NCBI RefSeq assembly: GCF_947623445.1
Contig: NC_135247.1
Location: forward strand, 18,416,501-18,480,500
DNA: 64,000 nucleotides
Reading direction: 5' to 3'
DNA from: Clavelina lepadiformis
Lineage: Eukaryota > Chordata > Ascidiacea > Aplousobranchia > Clavelinidae
Shown here: positions 25,588 to 37,271 of the stretch, piece by piece
Layout of the letters: every line of letters begins with the position of its first letter
How positions within the stretch are numbered: position 1 is the stretch's first letter
Position numbers and translations under genes: made by a program
The notes under the pieces: generated by a model
The model's database searches: none
Told to the model about the DNA's origin: nothing
Seen by the model: the letters and a program-made list of their open reading frames with translations, nothing else

Positions 25588-28500
25588 ATGTCGATGGCAG
25601 GACTAAGATCTATCAGTATAACTTTCATCTTGGTGTCTGTCGCACTCCCGCTAGGTGAGAGCTTTATAAAATATTTTGTTGAATATGTTTTATCACTTTC
25701 TATATGGTTTAGATTAAAACATAGACGACAATGTTTGCATTTTATAAACAGCTTTCGGCAATCTGTTAGTTAATTTTGTTAGAGCAGCGCGCCTAAGAAC
25801 TTTCAGAGCCAAAGTAATTTTCTCTTAGTTTTCAAGTTAAAATAATGTCACACAATAATATCCTAAGTTATTTTGTAAGAAACCTGAACTAATTTGCTAA
25901 ACTGCTGAATTAAATTGCCTTAATCATGTTGCTAATTAGTTATGTTATGTAGGTCAGTTAACAAACTTAGAAAATAATATTTCAATTTGTTCTTTACGTT
26001 TTTAGGACGAGCCGCAATCAAACAATGCATTTACTGTTCATGGAATACAGCCAGCGGTTCCCCAGATTGCTACAATGGAAATGCAACTACTGTGGGCAAT
26101 GATCCTTGCTCCGGATCAGACGCATATTGCTTGACACAACTAACTTTACAAGATGGTAAGTGGCCCCTAACGTACTTTAATTACTGTTGTAGTAATTACC
26201 ATTTTATCAAAGGTCAACAAAACTTCAACGATAAAAAACCTATAAATAAATTACTCAGAACGTTTTAACATTGTCGCTGTTTTTGCCATTTTTACTTCAA
26301 TGACAGAAAAAATTATTTTCCAGGATATATCACAGCAATACAAAGGAGCTGTGCGAGTGGGTCTTCTGATATCGACGATTCAACTGACGTCAAGCCGAAT
26401 TCTGAGAAATGCGTACTGGTCTCAAATCTATATGGTTCCATAGAAACTACGACATGTTACATTAGTTGCGATAATTCCGACAATTGCAACACGGCTGGGC
26501 CAGGTATGGTTCATAAACAAGTTCTTGGTTGGCACATACGTGTGCTTTAACTTCTATGGCTAGAAGCAACTGAACAAGTGTGTACGTGTTCATTACAGAG
26601 CGACTAACGTTGTGTGACGCCGACTGTGTTTACGGCCAATGCGATTACATCACCGGAAGTTGCGTATGCCAAGATGGGTATTCCGGAAAGACGTGTTCCA
26701 CCACTCGTAAGGAAACTTGAATTAAATTTTTTCACACTTTTTCTAAGGAAAACAATAATAGTAACTATCATCATTGCCATCATGTAATACGTTGCTGTGA
26801 GACTTGGAAGTACGTTGTTGTATTATTCTACTCATTTGTAAACATTTATCTGTAGCTTGGCAAGGTTAAAACAAGGTTAAAAAGTGAACTTTAGATTTGA
26901 AAAGGAAACAATTCTCAGCAGAATTCTTTAACAATTGTTCCTTGAATATCGTTGTGTAAATACACGAACCTAAAGTTAACCAAAATAATGTGTGTTCAAT
27001 CAGCATTCGTTCAAGCAAGGTTTTTTCGAACTTTAGGGCCCAAACAAAATTTTTAAAATATATTATTTGACCACACCTTTAGTTTACATTACTCTTATCT
27101 GTGATTTCATGAAGCAGGTTAAGTTTTTGGGACCAAGATTTTGGAGTAGAACATTTACATACGATCTTGATAATTAAGTTATTAATTCCAATATCCTGTT
27201 CAATGTTGTAATATTTGTCACGACACATTAAGCGTTTATTTTATTCAGAGAAAACACCTTTAGTTTTCCGAAGATGCCTGCAATGTGACGATGAAACAAA
27301 AAGCTGTGTAAATACCAAAAGCCCAACTGAATGTCCTCGCGCAGATCAAAAGTATTGCGCGGTTACCAGGACAATAACATACGACGATGGTAATGCTTCA
27401 AATGCTTGGCTTGCTGGCATTATGTCAAATCTTCGTCTATTGACCTCTGCTTTTGTAAATGTGTGCATTTGTTAGAAAACTGAAGTTATGCAAAGTAACG
27501 CAATACTATAAGCTAAAAGAATTTGAAATTGCTAAAGATCTTCTACGTTGAAGTTTGGATCTGGTCGATCTGGTGTTAAAACAACAGCAGTTTACTAATT
27601 TAAGATCTTATCTTATGTATTTTAGATGAGGAGCAAAAGCGTAACGTCATAACGCGAAGTTGCACAACTGATTACGTAGCAGCTGACGAATGTTTCATCT
27701 CAAGTAGAGAAGGTGATTTACCAGGAGTTGAATACACTTGCATCTCGACGTGTGACTCAGATGGATGCAATACCCGAACTCGTGAGTTGGTTTTTTTGAG
27801 GAAGCCTTTTGTTTTATTTTGTAGAAATCCCTGATCTATACTTCAATGCAAATCTCTATTACACGCAAGTCGAAACTCAACCATAACGTTAAATATGGAA
27901 CAGTAGCTTACATTTTTCAAGAAATTAAAAAGCGCTTTTAAATCAAACTGAAAGCAACCAGATGCTTTACTTACAAGCATTGAGGGATAATATTTTCCAT
28001 TACTTGAAAACAAAAAGTAAAATGTAGCTACTGTATTTTATGCCGCATGTTGTTTTTTTTTAAATGACTTTGTATTAAAAATGTCGTTACATCAACTCTT
28101 GCCTTTCTACAATGGCGCCAAGTATTTTCTATATTTCATCTTTTTATTTCAGTTGATGAAACCGATCTTAGTCGTCCACTTTTTTGTGTTGTTTGTTCAT
28201 CACAAGACACTTCTGGTTGTGATACCAGCACGACAGTACAGCCTTGTCCGTCGTCGGCCACTCATTGTCAGTCTATTGTGACGTATTATAAGTCAGATAA
28301 AATGGATCGTGCTAATACAGGTAAGTATATGCATTGTTGAAATAAATGACGCAATACAATAAACTTAAACATCAAAGCAGTGAAGATCTTTAATTAATGA
28401 TCGTGATGTCGCCAAAGCACAAATACATCAGCATATTCTTACAGCAATGTTCACTTCTTTCATTCACAGTCGACCCTGACTACATGCTCATCAACGTTGA

Positions 28501-29384
28501 ACGTTCTTGCGCCACTTCACCTGTCACCACCCAATGCACGTCAAGTTCCGTTGGCTCATTCGGTTTAGAAAAGGTCACGTGTCAGGAAAGTTGCCAGGGT
28601 GACATATGCAACACTGGGTGGCGTAAGTAAAATATTCGAGTGTAGATTTTTTCAATGGAGACTCATACAACTTATTGTCGATATTTGAAGCTGCGAGACC
28701 TAAATGCTCCCAATGCGACTGCGCCAGTTGCTTTTCAAGCCATCCCTGCAAAACCAGCCCCCCTGTGGCGACATCTTGCGATTATCCGTACCACGAGTTC
28801 TGCACTGTACAAGACAACAACCACGCTGGGTCGGATAGAACAAGTAAGAAGTACAAATACAAATATACAACAACAAGTACAAATATATACACAGCTAGTG
28901 AGTTATAGTTAACTTTTAAAAATCGGAATAAATTTTTTTTAATTAGATAAAAGACTGTATAAAGTAGATAGAAAACTGTATCTATGTATTTGAATTTTAT
29001 CAATAAATCTAAAAATTTGGTTGTTCGGCTAGGTTCAGTCGATGGCTACCCTAGGAGCATAATACGTGGATGCAGTTACAAGGGAATTGGAAACGATTGC
29101 AGTAGTGAGGGACAACTTGAAAGTTGCAACAAAACCTGCTCAGTTGATGGTTGCAATCTAGGTAAGACGCTGCGGCGTAAGAAAACTTTAAGTATTGAAA
29201 ATACTTATAAAAAAAAATAAAAAAAATAACGCCTAACAGATAACTGGTCATATGTGTTAAAGGATCAATTTTAATTTGCTTTATCTTCGCATATTCTACA
29301 GGCAACAGTGCTCCGTTGCAAACGTCGTTGTCGAACATTTTGCTGATGGTCGTCAGTCTGTTTTTTTTTGTTTGCAATTATTGA
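25588..29384 (+). CDS. Array gene A: secreted/GPI-anchored LU-EGF-LU-LU-LU protein
   Basis: Eleven exons: 25588-25654, 26006-26155, 26324-26503, 26599-26706, 27249-27389, 27626-27781, 28153-28320, 28470-28622, 28691-28843, 29033-29161 and 29302-29384. They join in frame to 495 residues, and all introns are phase 1. Exon 1 is a signal peptide (SISITFILVSVALPLG). Exons 2-3 form LU1 (CIYC to NCN), exon 4 a six-Cys EGF module (GQCDYITGSCVC), and exons 5-6 LU2. Exons 7-8 form LU3, and exons 9-10 form LU4, which has 12 rather than 10 Cys. LU2, LU3 and LU4 end DGCN, DICN and DGCN. Exon 11 (ILLMVVSLFFFVCNY, then stop) looks like a GPI-attachment signal. The folds point to extracellular binding or adhesion; the ligand is unknown. 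Exon 9 has a poor polypyrimidine tract but is fixed by its paralogues. AATAAA occurs near 29578. Confidence 0.88.
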
Positions 29385-32064
29385 CTTTAACTTGCTAAAT
29401 CCGCAGCAAGAGTTAAATTATAGCCAACTTAATTTTTTAATTTGAAAATTTTGACAATGTTACTGTAATTTTCATCGGTTACTCGTTCTGCAATTCCTCA
29501 AACTTTGACCACATTGTAAGCTTTGATTAAATATCAGTGAGAAAAGTGGTAAAATATTGTTGTTGTGAATGAATACAAATAAATATTTTCATTTGTAGTT
29601 TAACAACCTCTAAAAATAAACAGAGAATAAATCGACGCTGACAGAAACAAGGAAAGATGTAAAGAAAATTGCAAATTGATTATACGCTCTAGGACTACAA
29701 ATGTCAACATTTCCAACATTTGATTTGTCAACATTTCCAGTCAGCTACACACAAAAACGGTTAAGCACTGAACACATTTGAAAGTTTTTTTGACACATAG
29801 GCTGTTCCATTGCAAGCTTTGAAATAATAACCAGCGTGACGTCATTTACAGGTAGATGTTAGGTGAAGCCTGGTGGGTGATTTTGCGCTTTGTAAGTAGA
29901 TGCGTAGATGCAGAGTGAAAACGTGGAACATCTCAAACGTAATTCTCAGTACAGAGTTCTCACTTTTATAAGAAGTTTTAAATCGAAGCTTGTATAGTGA
30001 CCCAGTCTTTAGTTTTTAAATTTGAGAGCAAATTTTGCAGTGAAACTTTCTTACATTTATTAAAACATAAACTTCTTTTAAACCAAAGTTAACTGAGAAA
30101 ATGCCGAAAAACCAATTTGCAGTTAAATAAACAACAGAATTGGAGTTTCGCGTAAGTTTCGAATATGGTCATGTAATTCTGTACATGTCGTTTTCAATAC
30201 GCACGCAACAAACAACTGGTTGTACAAGTTGCAGAAGATACATGCAATGCGGGTTCGGTTCCATCGCAACACGATATGCAAACAAAATCTCCATACACTT
30301 ACATGGGATTAAATCAGGCGTTAGATCTGTTTGCACGAATCGACCCCTTGGTCGGTTCGGTAGCCGAGTGATTACTGATTAGTATAGGGCACTGCATGGG
30401 TTCGCAATAATGCTGCCTGTGCTCGGTGATGCTGCCGATGTGACGTCTCTGCAGCGCATATTGCAGCAGGCAAGGCGACGCTTGCTCTTGTACAGTGGAA
30501 CTTTTGAACAGTTCCAAATTTGGGCAATATAAAACAAATACGGATAAAACAACGTGTGTTGCAATCAGAACTTGCGCGACGGCTGTTGTTCCGTTACCGC
30601 GGGTCGGGCCGGGGTTGCGCAAAGAATTTTCTCAGTTCGAGGATAAAAGTTATGATACTATAATCTATATCAAGCTTTAAATGATCTCACCGTATGTGAA
30701 GTAAATTTTAGGGACAATTGTTACATAGTTGTCTAAATAGTTTAATGCTTTGTCGACGCTCATGGTTGGCAGTTTCCAACGACAAGGTCTCACTTTTGAG
30801 TTTTTGCTGATTTGAACCTTGTGGCGTTTTCATTTTATCAATATTTTCCACCGTTAAATTGATTACTTTATTGCAGCATATGATTTGCTACCAACACAAA
30901 TAAACGCACTTTCGCCCATGACCATGAGTGTGTGACGTATTGACGTAGGTTTGCCAAATGTTTACACAATGTTCCGGTTAATGATTACAGTATATCGCAA
31001 AATTAAAATGCTTTGTGAGAAGGGGTGCATGTTGTAATTTTATGGTGAAATGAAATTACTTCATTTGATTATTAAGATAGTCGCATCATTATGATAAGAA
31101 GCAGAGAAAGCACATGCTACATCACAATATCATGCCTTTCACGCCCTATCGTAAAAAGGAAGAAACAAAAGTTGAAATCATAGTAAGTTTTAAACACGCA
31201 TCACCTGTAGTGACATTTACTTCACTTTAATCATTGACTACACAGTGGGTTCAAATGGACCAACTACCTCTGTTTAGACGCAATGAATAGTGCTATAGCA
31301 GTGTTCAGATTGTTTACTCATTTTCGTACGAGTTAACGAGGCTGCTTTGATATGGTTTAGAAATAAGGTGGATGACTTTGATGAAATTTATTTTTGCAAA
31401 ACTGGGCCGTTATTTGTATCTCACGGCAAAGCACAGCAACTGCCAATGAAGTGGAAAGTTAATAACGCATATAAGTTGAAACCAACAAACGCACTTAAAC
31501 TAGACTTTCGACAGTATCCAGCACGTATAGCACGTAGCCTTATACTGTAGTAAACGAATCGAAGTCAGGGAAACATAACGATTGAGACTGACGTCAGGAA
31601 CTTAAATTTTCAAGCCATCACCCATTGTTGGTTGCAATGTCTTCGTATCCTTATACTTCGTGACGTTTATCTTTGCTGGGTGCTTAAAGCTTCTTTACAG
31701 TTCATAGCTTCAAGAATAGGGAACTGGACCAAAAACCACAACCTTAGTGTCCCAGCTACGCCATATATTTGGTCAACACAAACATAGACGTGGTTTGAGA
31801 ATGATTGACCGAACGTACGTTGGCGATTAATGATCACTGGGCATTTGTTTTATCAATAATGTTGACTCTAGCTTTTGATAAAACACGACTTGCGTCAACG
31901 GATCCAGCTGAAACCAGTTCGTTACACCAATATCGTTCTCCTAAATCAGACAAATAATGACGATGCTTTGTTGTTTGCTATTTCGATAAAGGTATCACGG
32001 TTATCACAAAACTAATTTCGGTTGGCGTTATAAAGACGTTAATTTAACGAAATCAACGATCTTG
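29385..32064. other. Intergenic between genes A and B
   Basis: Holds the gene A 3' UTR and otherwise no supported gene. One tRNA-derived SINE candidate is listed separately. The rest is AT-rich unique sequence as far as I can see. Confidence 0.4.
30353..30620 (+). repeat. Possible tRNA-derived SINE
   Basis: GGTAGCCGAGTG at 30359-30370 resembles the A box of Leu/Ser tRNAs, and GGGTTCGCAAT at 30398-30408 resembles a B box at a suitable spacing. The sequence does not fold into a full tRNA. It is followed by a G/C-richer body unlike its surroundings. The right end and any target duplication are not visible. Confidence 0.35.
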
Positions 32065-32072
32065 GTCTAAGG

Positions 32073-32601
32073 CAGTGGTTCCCAACCGCGGCTCTTAGAG
32101 CCGCATGCGGCTCCAAGGTAGCTTTCTTGCGGCTCTCAATGACCCCTGAAAATCCCACAAAAAAATAAAAAATCTATTTGCAACAATTAGGGCGATTATT
32201 TTTTGAGTTGTCAAAAAAAGTCAAAAATTGGTCAAAATTTATAGCGTTAGGTCAAAATTGTTTACAAATTTCTCATTTTACATCTTACAGTTACACCTTG
32301 TAGCCTACTTTATACTGCTGTGAATGGTACATTGTCTACTTATTGTGAATCATAAACCGCCTCCTGAATCCTAAACCACAATTGCGCCTCGATTTGACAA
32401 AGTTGTTAAAGCTCAAAGCCAATGTCAAGTTGGACATTAAATTGATTTGTGTTATTTTTCTTGTTAGTGTTGCTATTCGTTGGTACATGATTTCATGCTT
32501 TAAAATTTTCGTTATAATTACTTGAGTCTTTTCATGCGGCTCCATACGTACTATGAAGTTTGAAATTCGGCCCCGACACCAAAAAAGGTTGGGAACCACT
32601 G
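32073..32601. mobile_element. Nonautonomous hAT element with perfect 8-bp target duplication
   Basis: A 529-bp element with termini CAGTGGTTCCCAACC and its exact inverse GGTTGGGAACCACTG, typical of hAT (Charlie-like) elements. It is flanked on both sides by GTCTAAGG (32065-32072 and 32602-32609). GCGGCTC-rich subterminal repeats are present near both ends. There is no transposase frame. The perfect duplication suggests a fairly recent insertion. Confidence 0.9.
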
Positions 32602-32609
32602 GTCTAAGG

Positions 32610-33601
32610 GAACAGCAGAAAAGGGTTAAGGTCTGAAATACGCGCTTAAAATAGTTTTTCGACTAATTATGGTCGTAGCCCAAATGAAGGTTGACAATAG
32701 GAGACTAGTACTTGGTGAAACATTGTTATGAGATTGTTCGGCCCGATACATAGGTTACCTAGGAAAGCTTGACCACGCCAGGAAAACTGTTTGTCTTGAA
32801 TCGTTGAATCTTTCATTGATAAATCTTGGACCTTAAAATCTGTTTGAATCTTTGGTTTTTGAATTAGGGAAAAATTGTCACAGCAATTGGTTTTTATGAA
32901 GGTTTTATTTCAGCACACGTTTACATGAAGCGTGATGAAAAGAAGGTTCCCAACGGAGAACGCTGAACTTGCCGTTTTCGGTTATTAAAGTGATGAATAA
33001 AAACCAAGCTTGCTACGTAAATTTTGAAGAAACCTGTTCAGTTTAACCCACGTTACCTTTAAAACCAGAACATTTGAAAACCGAAAGCAAAAGTCAACAA
33101 GTATATTCGCAAAACCAACCGTCCACTCATGGAATTTGAACCCATGCCTCCTAATTAAAGCATGGGTCCTCAAAACTTTTATACCCGGTTTCAATTGAAG
33201 CATAAGGTTTGACGTAATTGTGTTCAGGTTTGGATCAGAAATATTTAATAAATTTGTCAGAATATGGTGGTTTAGCATCTGAAGGGGTTAAGTTAAGGCA
33301 TTGTGATGTTATAGGTGTGACAACGCTTGTCACGTGGCAAGATCAGTGCTCAAAGAATTGAGAGAAAGCTTGCATGCACAGGTTCAATTACAGTTTAAAT
33401 ACTATGAATAAAACCTGGCTAATAACTGTATCTATTTCGGAAATGTAGAGGGGAATATATTTGTCAAAAATCAACCGTTGTCTGGTGAGTCTGAAAAATT
33501 TTTCTGAATTTTATTCAAACTGTATCTATTTCTTCTTTTGTTGCAGATATTCTCTTGTTTCAGACATTTTGTTCGTTAGGTGGCAGGTTTGAGTAGTGGC
33601 A
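32610..33601. other. Intergenic upstream of gene B
   Basis: No gene. On the minus strand a B-box-like GGGTTCAAATTCC (plus 33131-33143) follows a possible anticodon-arm remnant, so a degenerate tRNA-derived repeat is possible. The 5' leader acceptor CTTGTTTCAG of gene B is at 33554-33563, with another TTGCAG just upstream at 33541-33546. Confidence 0.4.
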
Positions 33602-36600
33602 ATGTGGTCGGCAAGACAAAGTATCCTGATGACATTTGCTGCGTTTCTCGCTCTCAGATTTCCGCATGGTAAGTTTGTAGATACATTTCGTAGAATATGA
33701 TTCATCACATACCAGGTTGAATTACCGTGTGTCGAAAATCGTATTCTCATAATCAATCCCCCCTCTCTCCCCCCCGGGGAAATTGTAATTTATTTCTCTG
33801 ACACCTGTGTGCCAAAGTTGTATTCGCAATGAAATAAATTGCTCTTAGCTGTGTAATTGAAAGGACGACATACGGTAAAGCCCTAAGATAAGGGATTTTC
33901 AAAATAGAGCATCTGGTTGCTCAGAAAAACAGTAACTTGTCACATTTTTTGTTTCTTACTTGGTTTATGTAGCGCGAGGCCAAATCTTTGAATGCATCGG
34001 TTGTACATGGAACACATCAGATAGCGGTTCATCAGATTGTTACAATCCAGATGCCTCTTCTGCGGCCAGTGATTCTTGTACCGGACCAGGAGCGTATTGC
34101 CTGACAGAACTCACTTTAGAAGATGGTAACTGACCTCTAATGCGGTTTTATTGCTGAATCGATAAGCGTCATTTAATAAATGCTAAAGCGAAATGCTAAA
34201 CAAAACCATTAGAAACAAGGTTATTCAGAACCGGTTAAGGCTCCTCAAATTTGATGAAGTGCAACGTCTAATCTCTGACAGTTTCACGTCAAAATGGAGA
34301 AATTATTTTCCAGGAGTTGTATCCAAAATAAAAAGAAGCTGCACAAATGAAGACTCCGATTTTGACAAGTCATCCGATGAAAGGCCAAATCGAGAAAGAT
34401 GTGTACTGACGTCAAACAATTTAAATGGGAATCCGGTGGAGATGACAAAATGTTACATTCCTTGCGCCAATTCCCAAAAATGCAACACGATTGGGCCAAG
34501 TATGGTTGACGAATAAGTATCAGATCCTGCATACCAATCTTATTGTGTAATATTTTTATCGGAGGAACCCCGAAGAAACATAATAACTTATCTAGAGAAC
34601 TTAAAGCTCTGTGACGTCAACTGTGGCTTCAACGGAGAGTGTAATTACATCACCGGAAATTGCGTATGTAAGGAAGGATTTTCTGGGGGCAATTGTTCGA
34701 CAGGTGAGCAAATTTTGAATGATTTATTTAGCAGTATTTTCACGGAAACCCTGATGCATATTCTTGTCTGTGCGACGATGTTGGAAACTACAGGAACATT
34801 TTGTCAAAATATTCGATGTATTTGTGACAATTTATAGAACTTGGTTTTGAAAAATGTTAAAAGCGTAAAGTCAAAATGAAAATATATTTTATCTAAAGTC
34901 GCAAACTTATTGCTAATATCTAAGTATTTGTCCGAACATATTCCCTAACAACAAATTTCAACCAATTTTTCAAACATTTTTATAACTGGCTGTTGGCTAT
35001 AACTCTTCGATACTGACTTTTGTGCTAACATGGGACTCTTATGGATTCTAGACAGCACTTAAGTCTCCTTGGAGTGGATGTTATAATCGGCTTTGATGAT
35101 TTCAATAGTTTTACGAGTGTGTGTGTGTGTCAAAGCATCTGGGTTTCTTCACATAAAATTGATCTTTTACTTTGCTCAGAGGATCCAGCTCCGGATGAAA
35201 CCTTCCGAAAATGCCTCCAGTGTGAGACAGAGACCGGCGTTGAGAGCGGAGATTACTGCGAGTCGTACAGGGATTCGTACGAGTGTCCGGACTTAGAACA
35301 GAGATACTGCGCCGTAACCAGGACAAGAACATACGACCAGGGTAAAGTGCTGGATCAAATAATTGGCTTGCTTGTAATACTTTAACTCTTTTGCTTTTGA
35401 CTTTCAATTTATTGGTTTGTGAAGCGTTGATTTTCGTCCGAATTTTTTAAGGAGTTTTTGAGATTCCAGTCTGTTTAGCATATATAGTTATATATAGTAT
35501 AGTTATATAGTTTTATTATATAGTTTTCAGACCACATTATAAATAGTTTTTAAATATTTTTTTCGCTGTGGCCATGATGGATTCGTGCTTTAATTTGTCA
35601 GGTGGGAGTCAGATACGTGACATCGTTGAGCGAAGTTGCACGGCTGATTACGTAGCAGCTGATGAATGTTTTGTCTCAAGTAGAGGAGATCAAGATGTTT
35701 TACCCGGAGTTGAATACACTTGCATCTCGACCTGTGATACAGATGGATGCAATACCGGAACTCGTGAGTTGGTTTCATAACAACATATCCAAGCTTCCTT
35801 GGACTTACATGGTGTACTGCGTTACATGCGGTTACATGCGTGTACTGTATACAGCTAAATGACATGTTGGACATCTGGTCTTGGTTTTAAAACCTGATCA
35901 ACTTAGTAATTCAAACAACCAAAAGACACTCACTCTAAATACAACCTCAAAAACACCGCACTTTGTTTGTTTCTCACTGCGGGGTGCTTTGTTGTCACGA
36001 CCTACAAAAAAGTGCATAGTAGCTTGGCGCTGCTTAATGATGGAAAGCTGATGGAAAATTTGAGACCAACGATCCAATCCGTCCATTGATGTGTGTCGTT
36101 TGTTCATCACAAGACGATCTACATTGCGATACCAGTACGACAATCGAGCTTTGTCCGTCATCGGCCACTCATTGTCAGTCGATTGTGACGTATTACAAGT
36201 CAGATAAAACAGATCTGCCTTTTGATGGTAAGTATACTGTAGGCAAATTCATGATGTCATCCAACAAAATTTAATATGAAGGACGTTGTTCAAACTCCTG
36301 GTCTCATTCGACCAAAAGAAATAACTCAGATTAAAAGGTCACAATGGTCAATTACGCGATCGTGGCAAGCAATTTGCCAAAGAGCAAACAAACCAACGCT
36401 CACTTGTAACAGATACTTTCATTCACAGTCGATCCTGACTACATGCTGGCCAGCGTTGAACGTTCTTGCTCCACTTCCAATCTTCCGACTCGATGCACAT
36501 CAAGTACTGTTGGCTCATCCAGTTTAGTGCAGGTCACGTGTCAAGAGAGCTGCCAGCGTGACGGATGCAACACTGGATGGCGTAAGCGACTAAGAAATGC

Positions 36601-37271
36601 GAAATGATTCGAAGTAAAGTAACTTTAATGGATCACGATTGTTTAAACTTGCTTTATGTTAAGCGGCGAGACCTAAATGCTCCCAATGCGGTTGCAACCG
36701 ATGCGAATCGAACGATGAATGCAAACTCAGACCTCCCGAGGGAACATCTTGTCCCCTGCCCTACCAGGAGTTCTGTACTATTCTCGACATCAACCACGCA
36801 GTGTCTGATAAAATAAGTAAGTTTTCTATTCTAGTTCATTTCAATTAAATTTAAATGGGCTTTAAAGCAACATTATAAGCACGAAAACAGTTTGCTATGT
36901 TTGTTCGTCTACTTTCAAATACTGCGCTTAGAAGTTAGGGTCTTTCTAGGTTTTGTTGATGGTTACCCTAGGAGCATAATACGTGGGTGCAGTTACAAGG
37001 GAATTGGAAACAATTGCAGTAGTGAGGGACAAATTGAAAGTTGCAACAAGACCTGCTCAGTTGATGGCTGCAATCTAGGTAAGACGAGAAATCTTAACAA
37101 AACAAATTGTAAAGAAACGTAACTCAGAACAAATTTTCTTGAAAACTTGAATCATTTTATTTCTTTACATTTTTAGGAAACTTCAGATCATCTGCGTCAG
37201 CAAACCATCATCCATCCAATATTTTGTTGGTCTTCGTCAGTTTGTTTGCGCTTGTCTTTCGTCATTATTAG
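33602..37271 (+). CDS. Array gene B: secreted/GPI-anchored LU-EGF-LU-LU-LU protein
   Basis: Eleven exons: 33602-33668, 33973-34125, 34314-34499, 34596-34703, 35180-35341, 35602-35763, 36048-36227, 36429-36581, 36664-36816, 36950-37078 and 37177-37271. They give 515 residues with all introns phase 1. The signal peptide is MWSARQSILMTFAAFLAL. LU1 runs from CIGC to KCNT, the EGF module contains NGECNYITGNCVC, and LU2 has an enlarged first half (exon 5, 162 nt). LU3 (CVVC to DGCN) and LU4 follow. The tail NILLVFVSLFALVFRHY is a probable GPI signal. With A it is among the more diverged members over exons 1-9, but its exon 10 is nearly identical to that of A and F. Exon 7's acceptor (GGAAAG before CTGATGG) and exon 9's (GTTAAG) lack good pyrimidine tracts; both are placed by homology to gene C. 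Confidence 0.86.
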
